This document shows positions 32,435 to 41,077 of a stretch of DNA of 64,000 nucleotides, in pieces. Where the stretch lies: contig CADAXK010000005.1 in assembly GCA_902791865.1 (NCBI GenBank), positions 1-64,000 of the forward strand, written 5' to 3'. The notes beneath the pieces are model-generated. The model made no database searches. It was not told where the DNA came from and saw nothing but the letters and a program-made list of their open reading frames with translations. The translations under genes and the position numbers were made by a program. The DNA comes from an uncultured Bacteroidia bacterium (GTDB taxonomy: Bacteria > Bacteroidota > Bacteroidia > Bacteroidales > ML635J-15). The number at the start of each line of letters is the position of its first letter. Positions within the stretch are counted from its first letter, which is position 1.

Positions 32435-33241
32435 CTACTCCATTATCGCTTCTCTCACCCTTACCAACTTCTTCAGCAAGGCCTCTAGCAGGTCGAGACG
32501 CAACATGTTTGCGCCATCCGATTTTGCTACAGCTGGATTTGGATGCGTCTCCATAAACAAACCATCGGCACCGACAGCGACACCTGCCTTTGCCATTGCC
32601 TCAATCATCTGCGGAAGCCCACCAGTAACGCCACTAGTCTGGTTTGGTTGCTGAAGGCTATGAGTAACATCAAGCACAACGGGATAGCCCAATTGCCTCA
32701 TCGTTGGAATACCACGGAAATCAATCACAAGGTCGGTATAGCCGAAAGTTGTACCTCGCTCAGTCAACATAACATTCGAATTTCCAGCCTCGACAACTTT
32801 CTGCGCAGCAAACTTCATAGCATCTGGAGAAAGGAACTGACCTTTCTTAATGTTGACAATCTTTCCCGTCTTTGCCGCTGCGACCAACAAGTCGGTCTGA
32901 CGGCATAGAAATGCAGGAATCTGTACAATATCAGCAATCTGCACAGCAAATGCGGCCTCCTCTGGCGCATGAATATCTGTGCATATCGGCACATTAAGTT
33001 CCTGCTTTATCTTGGCTAGAATTTCCAATGCAGCCTCATCGCCTATACCAGTAAACGAACTTATACTACTGCGGTTTGCCTTACGATACGATGACTTGAA
33101 CACAAACGGAATGTCAAGTTTTTCGCAAATCGCCTTCACCGTTACGGCTGTTTCGTATGTTATTTCAAAGTTTTCGACCACGCACGGACCCGCAATCAGG
33201 AAAAAGTTGCGATGTCCAGTCAAATCAGAAAGATTCATCAT
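32435..33241 (-). CDS. kdsA: 3-deoxy-8-phosphooctulonate (KDO-8-P) synthase
   Basis: 268 residues. It condenses phosphoenolpyruvate with arabinose-5-phosphate to KDO-8-phosphate for lipopolysaccharide core/lipid A. Motifs: LIAGPCVVE, FKSSYRKANRSS, TDIHAPEEA, IPAFLCRQTDLL, IKKGQFLSP, LTERGTTFGY and DVTHSLQQPNQ. It is not in an operon with the rest of the KDO pathway. Convergent with folA, divergent from gpsA. Confidence 0.97.
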   Translation of the reverse strand: MMNLSDLTGHRNFFLIAGPCVVENFEITYETAVTVKAICEKLDIPFVFKSSYRKANRSSISSFTGIGDEAALEILAKIKQELNVPICTDIHAPEEAAFAVQIADIVQIPAFLCRQTDLLVAAAKTGKIVNIKKGQFLSPDAMKFAAQKVVEAGNSNVMLTERGTTFGYTDLVIDFRGIPTMRQLGYPVVLDVTHSLQQPNQTSGVTGGLPQMIEAMAKAGVAVGADGLFMETHPNPAVAKSDGANMLRLDLLEALLKKLVRVREAIME

Positions 33242-33274
33242 TTCGCTTTGTTTTAGTTTGCATTATAGCAATGG

Positions 33275-33282
33275 CAAAAGTA
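33275..33282 (-). promoter_or_regulatory. -7 box of kdsA
   Basis: TACTTTTG on the minus strand, 33 bp before ATG 33241. Confidence 0.6.
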
Positions 33283-33382
33283 AAGAAAATTCTTTAACAG
33301 CATAATAGTCATGGTTAAGTTTTTAACAAAAACAGATTCAACAATAAATATAAGCCATCACAAAAAATCACAAATAAAGTCT

Positions 33383-33390
33383 TACCTTTG
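33383..33390 (+). promoter_or_regulatory. -7 box of gpsA-galE
   Basis: TACCTTTG, 17 bp before ATG 33408. Confidence 0.65.
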
Positions 33391-33407
33391 CGCAAAATAA
33401 AAACGAA

Positions 33408-34418
<1,011 letters not shown>

Positions 34419-34430
34419 ACGAACTTGAAA

Positions 34431-35456
34431 ATGAAAAAGATAATAATCACTGGTGGTACTGGATACATTGGTTCTCATACAGTTGTAGAATTCATAAATG
34501 CAGGCTACGAACCAATAATAATCGACAATCTTTCAAACTCAAACATCAATGTCCTTGATGGAATTGAAAAGATTACAGGCAAACGCCCAACATTCTACAA
34601 GGCTGATGTTACCGACAACTTTGCAATGGACAAGATTTTCTACGAAAACAATGATGCTATTGCCGTTGTACACTTTGCTGCAAGCAAAGCCGTTGGCGAA
34701 TCGGTACAGAAACCGCTGATGTACTACCGCAATAACCTTAACGGTCTTATCAATGTTTTGGAAATGATGGAAAAGCATGGTGTAAACGGACTTGTTTTCT
34801 CATCAAGTTGCACCGTTTATGGTCAGCCTGAAAAACTGCCAGTCACAGAAGAAACACCATTTGCCAAGGCAGAATCTCCATACGGAAACACAAAGAAGAT
34901 TTCGGAAGAAATAATACAGGACACACTCAAGGCAACACCTACGCTCAAAGCAATAGCATTGCGCTACTTCAATCCAATAGGTGCACATCCATCGGCATAC
35001 ATTGGAGAACTTCCAAACGGCACGCCCAACAACCTGATGCCGTACATCACACAGACTGCCATAGGAATCCGCGAATGCCTCAGCGTTTTCGGCAACGACT
35101 ACAACACTCCAGATGGCACTCCTATCCGCGACTACATAAATGTGGTTGACCTTGCAAAGGCACATGTTGCCGCCGTGAAATACCTGAACTCGCCCAAAAA
35201 CGACAAGCAGTTCGACTTCTTCAACATTGGCACGGGCAAAGGTTCTACCGTACTTGAAGTCATAAATTCATTTGAACGAAGCACAGGCTTAAAACTGAAC
35301 TACAAAATTGCAGGACGCCGTGCCGGTGACATCGAAAAGGTTTGGGCTGACACTACCAAAGCAAACAAAGTACTAGGCTGGAAAGCAGAAAAGACCCTTG
35401 ATGAAACGACTTTGTCGGCATGGGAATGGGAAAAGCAGTTAAGAGTGAAGAGTTAA
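34431..35456 (+). CDS. galE: UDP-glucose 4-epimerase
   Basis: 341 residues from ATG 34431 (MKKIIITGGTGYIGSHT). It interconverts UDP-glucose and UDP-galactose with bound NAD. Motifs: GGTGYIGSH Rossmann loop, VHFAASKAVGESV, SSSCTVYG, the active-site YGNTK (Tyr-x-x-x-Lys), LRYFNPIGAH and the end GDIEKVWAD. The last five codons (LRVKS) and the TAA stop are part of a GAGTTAAGAGTGAAGAG word array, so the C terminus is repeat-derived. Confidence 0.96.
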   Translation: MKKIIITGGTGYIGSHTVVEFINAGYEPIIIDNLSNSNINVLDGIEKITGKRPTFYKADVTDNFAMDKIFYENNDAIAVVHFAASKAVGESVQKPLMYYRNNLNGLINVLEMMEKHGVNGLVFSSSCTVYGQPEKLPVTEETPFAKAESPYGNTKKISEEIIQDTLKATPTLKAIALRYFNPIGAHPSAYIGELPNGTPNNLMPYITQTAIGIRECLSVFGNDYNTPDGTPIRDYINVVDLAKAHVAAVKYLNSPKNDKQFDFFNIGTGKGSTVLEVINSFERSTGLKLNYKIAGRRAGDIEKVWADTTKANKVLGWKAEKTLDETTLSAWEWEKQLRVKS

Positions 35457-35475
35457 AAGTTGAGAGTTAAGAGTT
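35438..35475. repeat. GTTAAGAGTGAAGAGTTAAAAG word array across the galE stop
   Basis: Repeats of AGTTAAGAG and GTTGAGAGTTAAGAG that supply the final codons and stop of galE, followed by GTTCAAAG-type words at 35490-35528. Confidence 0.6.
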
Positions 35476-35489
35476 TACAGTGTTTTGAA

Positions 35490-35528
35490 TCTTTGAACCT
35501 TAAACATTGAACTTTGAACATTGAACCT
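35490..35528. repeat. GAACCTTAAACATTGAACTTTGAAC word array
   Basis: Same vocabulary as at 3139-3295 and 6453-6498. Confidence 0.55.
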
Positions 35529-35536
35529 AAAACCCT

Positions 35537-35950
35537 CTACAGCCTTTCCTCACCTCTATAAATTTCCTCGTTGTTTTCCCTGATTATAAATGTATAGTCG
35601 GCGTTTCGTTTGTAGAAATTCTCGAAAGTGTATGAAACATTGATTTCGCACTCGCATTCCAAATCCGCTTGCACCACAATCGGATCAACATCTATCTCAA
35701 TTATTTTGTTCTCCTCATCAATTTTCGGTGATACAAGAACACCTTGAAAATTGCAATTGACTGGAAGATATTCGTGCAAAACTGAAATAGTATTGTTGTA
35801 ATAGGTAATTGAGGTCTTTAGGTTTTTGGGACGCTCAAGGCAGTCGGTATATTCTAAATTTGTTACAACAAGTTCGTTATCTTCCTTATCGCATGAGACG
35901 AAAAGCAATACGCAAAAAACTGCAATCAAAAAGGTCCAAATACTTCTCAT
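35537..35950 (-). CDS. Small lipoprotein
   Basis: 137 residues with the signal MRSIWTFLIAVFCVLLFVSC (Cys20). The mature domain is beta-rich, with paired cysteines (NCNF, ECEC). No family is recognised. It begins 6 bp after the stop of the GH92 gene on the same strand, so it is probably co-transcribed and could be an accessory surface lipoprotein for that enzyme, though this is inference. Confidence 0.6.
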   Translation of the reverse strand: MRSIWTFLIAVFCVLLFVSCDKEDNELVVTNLEYTDCLERPKNLKTSITYYNNTISVLHEYLPVNCNFQGVLVSPKIDEENKIIEIDVDPIVVQADLECECEINVSYTFENFYKRNADYTFIIRENNEEIYRGEERL

Positions 35951-35956
35951 AATTTC

Positions 35957-38911
35957 TTATTTTTCAACAACTTCAATTTCATCGAGGAACAAATGCGTCT
36001 CGCCACCTGCACCGAGATGCCATTCGGGAAGCGTACCGTAATATTTTGCAAAAACCTTCACATAACGCGCCTTGCAATTAGCTGGTTCGCAACGGAAATT
36101 GTAAATCTGCTGTCGATAATCATTGTCGGCAACATTATGGGTTAAGGTTGCTATCTTTTTGAAATTCACGCCATCGTTAGATGTATAATACTCAACATAC
36201 TTCGGGAACAATATCCACGATTTCACATCCTGAATGAAACCAGTTTCAATCGACTTGATGTCCTTTACTTCGCACAAATCAACTACAGCCTCGAAATCCT
36301 GTCCTTGATAGCCTTGCCATTCTCCGGTGCGGAAATCGTTGCCACCACGCAGATGGTCAACCAAAGCATCGTCGCCACCTGCAGTGTACATAGGGTTGTA
36401 CTTGCTATGCAACTTTATGCGACGGTCTGCGTCAATCTTTATGTACTTGGCTTCCACTGGCTTGGACGAAACATAGCCATCGCGTTCCGAATGGAAAGTC
36501 AATGTGGTTGTCTCGTTGAGAATTAATGGTTCGGAATAAAGTTTTTCCTCGCCATTACCTATTGAGTAATAGATTTTTGCGCTGCCGTCGCTGCAAGCCA
36601 GCTCGATTTTGAGCGAATCGTGGAAGGTACGCACGCCAGTTTTTGCATACGGAGCAGGTACAACCTTAAATTCTTCGATGCGCGACGGATAAATGTCGGC
36701 GCTGTTGGTGCCGAAGCCGTTCTGCGGGTCGGCGGTCATATAGAAGTCAATTCGAGCACCGTCGGCAATGTCGGAATGCAGAATGTACGACTTGGTATAT
36801 GGCTTTCCATTGATTTCCATCTTGGCAACATAAATGTTTTCGGGACTATTGTCGTGAGTGACAATCAGACATTTCTTGCCATTTTCGAGGTTAATCTGCA
36901 CGGTGTCGAATATCGGGCTGCCAATATCATATACGCCGTTTGCAGGATTTATCGGATAAAATCCCATTGCGCTGAGGACATACCATGCCGACATCTGACC
37001 GCAGTCTTCGTTTCCGCAACTGCCGGCAGGTGTTGTGTTGTACATCTCCGACATTATCTGGCGGACAACCTTCTGCGTCTTGGTGGGCTTTCCGCAATAG
37101 TTGTACATATAGGCAATGTGGTGGCTCGGTTCGTTTCCGTGTACATACTGGCCGATTAGTCCGGTTATGTCCTTCAAATCCTTGCCGTGGGTTTCGCTGC
37201 CTGTCGAGAAAAGTTCGTCGAGTTTTGCCTCGAATGCCTCGTTACCGCCCATCAGCTCGATAAAACCGAGAATATCATGCGGAACATAGAAGGTATATTG
37301 CCACGAATTGGCCTCGGTGAAGTTGAAGTCAATCTCCTTGGGGTCGAAATTCTCCTTCCACGAACCGTTCTGACGAGGACACATAAAACCGCAACTCTTG
37401 TCGAAAATATGCTTGTAAGCCTGACTTCTAATCATATATTCGCGATAGGTTTCATTGTCGCCCTGCGATTTTGCAAACTGGGCAATGCACCAGTCGTCGA
37501 AGCCGTATTCGAGGTTTTTCGATACCGACTCGTGCTCCTCGTTCACCGACATAAATCCGTGACGGGCATAATCGCGCTTGCCAAGTTCGTCGGCGGTTGC
37601 TGTCGAAAGCATAGCCTCGAGTGCAAGACTTTCAAGATTTTTGAACTTTATGCCTTTGAAATATGCATCAACAATTGGCGGAACAGAGTGATAACCAATC
37701 ATACAGCCCGTGTAGTTCGACGAAAGTTCCCACATTGGCAACCTTCCGCCCTGCGAATATTCGGCAATGAAAGTCTTGATGAAATCGACCGAGCGTGCCT
37801 GTTGCGTTATGGTATATAGCGGATGAGCAGCACGGTAGGTGTCCCACAGCGAGAAAACTGTATAAGTGGTAAAGTCTTCGCTTGAATGAACCTGCAGGTC
37901 GGTACCGCGATAGCGACGGTCAACATCTTGAGCCAAAGTCGGTTGTATGAACGAATGATACATTGCTGTGTAGAAAACCTTGCGCTGTTCCTCGCTTCCG
38001 CCCTTAACGACAATCTTGTTGAGTTCGCGGTTCCAAGCGTCGGAAGCATCCTTGCGCAGGGCATCGAAATCCCAATTTGGAACTTCCTGCTCCATATTCT
38101 TCAGCGCGCCTTCCTCGTCAACCTGCGAAATGGAAACCTTTACAAGCACCTCATTTACAGCACTATCGGTAACTTCAAAAACATACACGGCCTTGTCGGG
38201 ACGGCAGAGCGAATCGCCTTCCCAGTCGAAGTCGGCAGGCTCTACAACGCTGACATCGGTTGAGAATAGCATTGCAAAGTACAGGTGCTGATTGTCTGCC
38301 CATGCGTGCGAACGGCGAACGCCAGTATAGCAGTTGTCGGAATGCTTGCGCAGACCGGCCTCAAGAACAACATCGCGGTGTTCGAGATCGAGGACAATAT
38401 AGCGCTTGCCTTCGCGGTTGAACTTGTAGCGGTGCAAACCGACGCGTGGAGAAACGGTGAGTTCCACATCGATGTCGTCGTCGGAGAGTTTCACGGCGTA
38501 GTAGCCTGGTTCGGCGATTTCGGTATCGTGCGAGAAATGCGACGAATATTCCTTGTTGTCTGTCGAGAACTTTCCGCACATAGGCATAAGTAGCACATCG
38601 CCGTAGTCGGAACAACCTGTTCCGCTGAGGTGAGTATGCGTGAAACCGTAAATCTCCGAATCGGTATAATGATAGCCACTGCAACCGTCCCAGCCGTCGA
38701 GACGAGTGTCGGGACTAAGCTGAACCATTCCGAACGGCATAACAGCACCCGGAAATGTATGTCCGTGCACATCTGTTCCAACCATCGAGTTGACATATCC
38801 GACAAGATTTTCGTCCTGCAATTCGAAGCGTTCAGCCTTCTTGCTGCACGAAAACATAAGGCTTCCCATAAGAAGCGCTACGACAAAAAAGCGTAATTTA
38901 TTCAACATCAT
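35957..38911 (-). CDS. GH92 alpha-mannosidase lipoprotein with CBM-like tail
   Basis: 984 residues. The GH92 family comprises Ca-dependent exo-alpha-mannosidases of Bacteroidota that trim N-glycans. Lipoprotein signal (MMLNKLRFFV, lipobox LMFSC, Cys22). Family blocks: YVNSMVGTDVHGHTFPGAVMPFGMVQLSPD, TEANSWQYTFYVPHDILGFIELMGG, GNEPSHHIAYMYNYCGKP (catalytic acid region) and GNEDCGQMSAWYVLSAMGFYPI. The tail has a chitobiase-C-like beta domain (about 755-825) and a discoidin/F5-8C-like domain (about 835-980). ATG 38911 is preferred to an upstream in-frame start at 39007, because of the lipobox and the -7 box at 38931-38938. There is no SusC/SusD pair nearby, so this is not part of a polysaccharide utilisation locus within this window. 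Confidence 0.93.
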   Translation of the reverse strand: MMLNKLRFFVVALLMGSLMFSCSKKAERFELQDENLVGYVNSMVGTDVHGHTFPGAVMPFGMVQLSPDTRLDGWDGCSGYHYTDSEIYGFTHTHLSGTGCSDYGDVLLMPMCGKFSTDNKEYSSHFSHDTEIAEPGYYAVKLSDDDIDVELTVSPRVGLHRYKFNREGKRYIVLDLEHRDVVLEAGLRKHSDNCYTGVRRSHAWADNQHLYFAMLFSTDVSVVEPADFDWEGDSLCRPDKAVYVFEVTDSAVNEVLVKVSISQVDEEGALKNMEQEVPNWDFDALRKDASDAWNRELNKIVVKGGSEEQRKVFYTAMYHSFIQPTLAQDVDRRYRGTDLQVHSSEDFTTYTVFSLWDTYRAAHPLYTITQQARSVDFIKTFIAEYSQGGRLPMWELSSNYTGCMIGYHSVPPIVDAYFKGIKFKNLESLALEAMLSTATADELGKRDYARHGFMSVNEEHESVSKNLEYGFDDWCIAQFAKSQGDNETYREYMIRSQAYKHIFDKSCGFMCPRQNGSWKENFDPKEIDFNFTEANSWQYTFYVPHDILGFIELMGGNEAFEAKLDELFSTGSETHGKDLKDITGLIGQYVHGNEPSHHIAYMYNYCGKPTKTQKVVRQIMSEMYNTTPAGSCGNEDCGQMSAWYVLSAMGFYPINPANGVYDIGSPIFDTVQINLENGKKCLIVTHDNSPENIYVAKMEINGKPYTKSYILHSDIADGARIDFYMTADPQNGFGTNSADIYPSRIEEFKVVPAPYAKTGVRTFHDSLKIELACSDGSAKIYYSIGNGEEKLYSEPLILNETTTLTFHSERDGYVSSKPVEAKYIKIDADRRIKLHSKYNPMYTAGGDDALVDHLRGGNDFRTGEWQGYQGQDFEAVVDLCEVKDIKSIETGFIQDVKSWILFPKYVEYYTSNDGVNFKKIATLTHNVADNDYRQQIYNFRCEPANCKARYVKVFAKYYGTLPEWHLGAGGETHLFLDEIEVVEK

Positions 38912-38930
38912 AACAATTTTGTAACCACCG

Positions 38931-38938
38931 CAAAAATA
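38931..38938 (-). promoter_or_regulatory. -7 box of the GH92 gene
   Basis: TATTTTTG on the minus strand, 19 bp before ATG 38911. Confidence 0.6.
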
Positions 38939-39151
38939 CATAAAAATTGCGCTGTGGGGAAAAATATTAGGGTGTTTTTTCTTCCCCATACAATCATCGC
39001 GTGACATTTGGACTGCTCAAAATCACTCTTGCTCAAGCCACGATGGTTTTTAGTTTTTGTTGTGCACAAGGATCGTATAGTCCAAAGTCCAAGGGGTTGA
39101 ATGGCTTTGCCGTTTCCTTGCAGGAGCTTTGCCTCTGAATTGTGCAGGTCA

Positions 39152-39194
39152 ATAGTGAGGAAATCTCACTTTTTTAGGTAGATTTCCTCACTAT
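39152..39194. repeat. ATAGTGAGGAAATCT inverted repeat, copy 1
   Basis: Perfect 15-bp arms (ATAGTGAGGAAATCT, 39152-39166, and AGATTTCCTCACTAT, 39180-39194) with a 13-base loop. It lies downstream of the AAA ATPase gene. Related copies are upstream of that gene at 40727-40767 and 40934-40976. Confidence 0.85.
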
Positions 39195-39245
39195 CGAAAT
39201 TTTGTAAATTGATGTAATGTGCTGATAATTAAACTTGTGATACTT

Positions 39246-40682
39246 CTATTCAATGCGCTCCTTAAACAAGTCTTCCATTGTTACCTGACTGCTAATATCG
39301 TCGGAATAACCGCCCTTTGAAAGTCCGTAAGTGGTAATCATAGTTATCTGTACAGGTTTCTTTGTTTTGCTTTCGCGTACGAACACGGAACGGCGACGGC
39401 GTAGCTTTTGGTCGTCTTCCTTGCTTACGGAGTAGGTGTCGTCGGAATACTTCATTTCGCAAAGGTTGATAATGCCGTCGTTGCGGTCGATGAGCAGGTC
39501 AATCTGGACTCCTGTCTGGTCTGTGTCGTCTGGTTTTGGCTTGAATGTCCACGAATGTGCCGAACTTATTACTGCCGAAAATCCTAATGCCGCCTTGATT
39601 TCGGGAAGATGCTGCAGGCAAACCCTCTCAAATGCAAGTCCCGCCCAGGCATTATGTACCGATGTGTCGAGGCTCGAACTCCAGAAATGCGGGTTGCCGT
39701 TTTTGTTTTCCTGAATAAACTTGAAATAAAACAGGGTGAAATTGTCCATAAGCTGATACATTGCGTCTTTGCTTATTTTGCCTAGACAGGTGTACTTCCT
39801 GATGAATCCGCATTGCTCAAGTTCTTTCAGCGCCTTGGCAAATGTCTTGTTGTCGTCTAATTTTGTTTCGGATAGGATTTCATTTCTAGTTAGCCCCGAT
39901 TTTTTTGTGGACAATGCTTTTATTACAGCGATATGCGGTTCGGGATTGCGGAAAAGTGAAGCGTAGAGCGCATCGAATTCCCTTGTCATTTCTCCGTTTT
40001 CGGCGAAAAACATCCTGTCGAAGTTCTGTGCAACGCTCTTTCCCTTTTGCAAAAAACTCCAGTAGTATGGAATGCCTCCAAGAACCATATAGGCATCAAG
40101 CAGTTGTTTGCGCGTGTAGTTGAGTTTCCTTGACTTGCAGTATTGCTCGCATTCCAAAAGCGTGAACGGACGCAAATAAATTTGGTGAGTAAGCCGGTTG
40201 TGCAAACCACCGTAATTCATTATTATCTTGTTGGTAATCCACGATGTAGCACTACCGCAAACAATTACAATAATGTCTTTTCGTGCCGATGCCCATCCAT
40301 TCCAAAAGTGGTCGAGGGCGCGAATGAAATTTGAGTTTGGCGTATCCATCCACGGCAATTCGTCAATGAATACTACTTTTTTGTTTTCCTTTGACTTTAG
40401 CAACAGATTGCCAAGCTGGTGAAACGCCTCGTGCCAATTCGGCAGTTGCGGACATTTTCTAAGTCCGTATGCCACAAGCGAATGCTGGAATTCTGCCAAC
40501 TGTTCCTGAAGGCTTGCTTCCAATATGCCAGTATGCTGAAATGCAAAACTACGATTAAATGTTTCTCTGATAAGGTATGTCTTTCCAACACGTCTGCGAC
40601 CATATATGGCGACAAATTCCGACTGGTCTGATTCCAGAAGGTTGAGCAACTGCCGTTTCTCTTCATTTCTTCCCGTTAACAT
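39246..40682 (-). CDS. AAA ATPase of the ATPase_2/DUF234 type
   Basis: 478 residues. P-loop GRRRVGKT (28-35) and a Walker-B-like VVFIDELPWMD (about 102-112) mark the ATPase_2 domain (about 1-230), which is found in archaeal/bacterial STAND-like NTPases. The middle has a winged-helix-like region (about 255-330, LTRNEILSETKLDDNKTFAKALKELE). The C-terminal half (about 335-475) resembles the DUF234 nuclease-like domain, with IDLLIDRNDGIINLCEMKY, an (I)D...xExK-like pattern. The function of these proteins is not established. It is isolated, and palindromes flank it on both sides. Confidence 0.85.
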   Translation of the reverse strand: MLTGRNEEKRQLLNLLESDQSEFVAIYGRRRVGKTYLIRETFNRSFAFQHTGILEASLQEQLAEFQHSLVAYGLRKCPQLPNWHEAFHQLGNLLLKSKENKKVVFIDELPWMDTPNSNFIRALDHFWNGWASARKDIIVIVCGSATSWITNKIIMNYGGLHNRLTHQIYLRPFTLLECEQYCKSRKLNYTRKQLLDAYMVLGGIPYYWSFLQKGKSVAQNFDRMFFAENGEMTREFDALYASLFRNPEPHIAVIKALSTKKSGLTRNEILSETKLDDNKTFAKALKELEQCGFIRKYTCLGKISKDAMYQLMDNFTLFYFKFIQENKNGNPHFWSSSLDTSVHNAWAGLAFERVCLQHLPEIKAALGFSAVISSAHSWTFKPKPDDTDQTGVQIDLLIDRNDGIINLCEMKYSDDTYSVSKEDDQKLRRRRSVFVRESKTKKPVQITMITTYGLSKGGYSDDISSQVTMEDLFKERIE

Positions 40683-40702
40683 AACTGTATGTTTTTACGC
40701 CA

Positions 40703-40710
40703 CAAAGATA
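40703..40710 (-). promoter_or_regulatory. -7 box of the AAA ATPase gene
   Basis: TATCTTTG on the minus strand, 20 bp before ATG 40682. The palindrome at 40727-40767 covers the -33 region, as an operator would. Confidence 0.65.
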
Positions 40711-40726
40711 CAATTATTATTTTTCA

Positions 40727-40767
40727 ATAGTGAGGAAATCTCAAAAAAAATCACACATTTCCTCACT
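40727..40767. repeat. ATAGTGAGGAAATCT inverted repeat, copy 2 (upstream of the ATPase)
   Basis: The left arm ATAGTGAGGAAATCT is intact. The right arm retains only the 11-bp ATTTCCTCACT (40757-40767). It overlaps the -33 region of the ATPase promoter. Confidence 0.75.
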
Positions 40768-40933
40768 GCCGAAAAATTAATTTTGCATTTAATTTATTTA
40801 TATTCAATGTATTATGTATATTTTTATGTGTAAATATTTTTAGTGTTTAGAATGTTGTATTATTGTTTCTGATAATATATACATTCTGTAATGTATTTTT
40901 AATCAGTATTATAGTTGTATTTTACTATTTTAA

Positions 40934-40976
40934 ATAGTGAGGAAATCTCAAAATTTTAGGTAGATTTCCTCACTAT
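40934..40976. repeat. ATAGTGAGGAAATCT inverted repeat, copy 3
   Basis: Perfect 15-bp arms again (40934-40948 and 40962-40976), with a loop ending TTTTAGGT as in copy 1. It is about 250 bp upstream of the ATPase start. Confidence 0.85.
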
Positions 40977-40995
40977 CCAGTTCACATAAATATAT

Positions 40996-41025
40996 TGTAG
41001 CGACGCAATGCATTGTGTCGCTACA
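40996..41025. repeat. REP-like palindrome, TGTAGCGACGC family
   Basis: TGTAGCGACGCAATGC paired with its complement, ending in GTGTCGCTACA. Copy of the family at 14734. Confidence 0.7.
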
Positions 41026-41077
41026 GATTGTTTTACACAAATATTTTTATTCCTTTGCAAATTGACATGATTGGGCT

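Larger units (their letters stand above)
38912..39245. other. Gene-free interval between GH92 and the AAA ATPase
   Basis: Contains the GH92 promoter, some word repeats (CAAAGTCCAAGG, TTTGCCGTTTCC) and the palindrome at 39152-39194. No gene is visible. Confidence 0.5.
40683..41077. other. Gene-free interval upstream of the AAA ATPase
   Basis: Very AT-rich between the two GAGGAAATCT palindromes (about 40770-40930), then a REP-like palindrome (40996-41025). No gene is seen. Confidence 0.5.

Noticed and set aside
35537..38911. Polysaccharide utilisation locus around the GH92 enzyme
   Set aside because: No SusC/SusD-like genes, TonB receptor or sensor is adjacent; the neighbouring gene is a short unrelated lipoprotein.
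39008..39245. N-terminal extension of the GH92 gene from an in-frame start at 39007
   Set aside because: The -7 promoter box at 38931-38938 and the lipobox at Cys22 from ATG 38911 favour the shorter protein.
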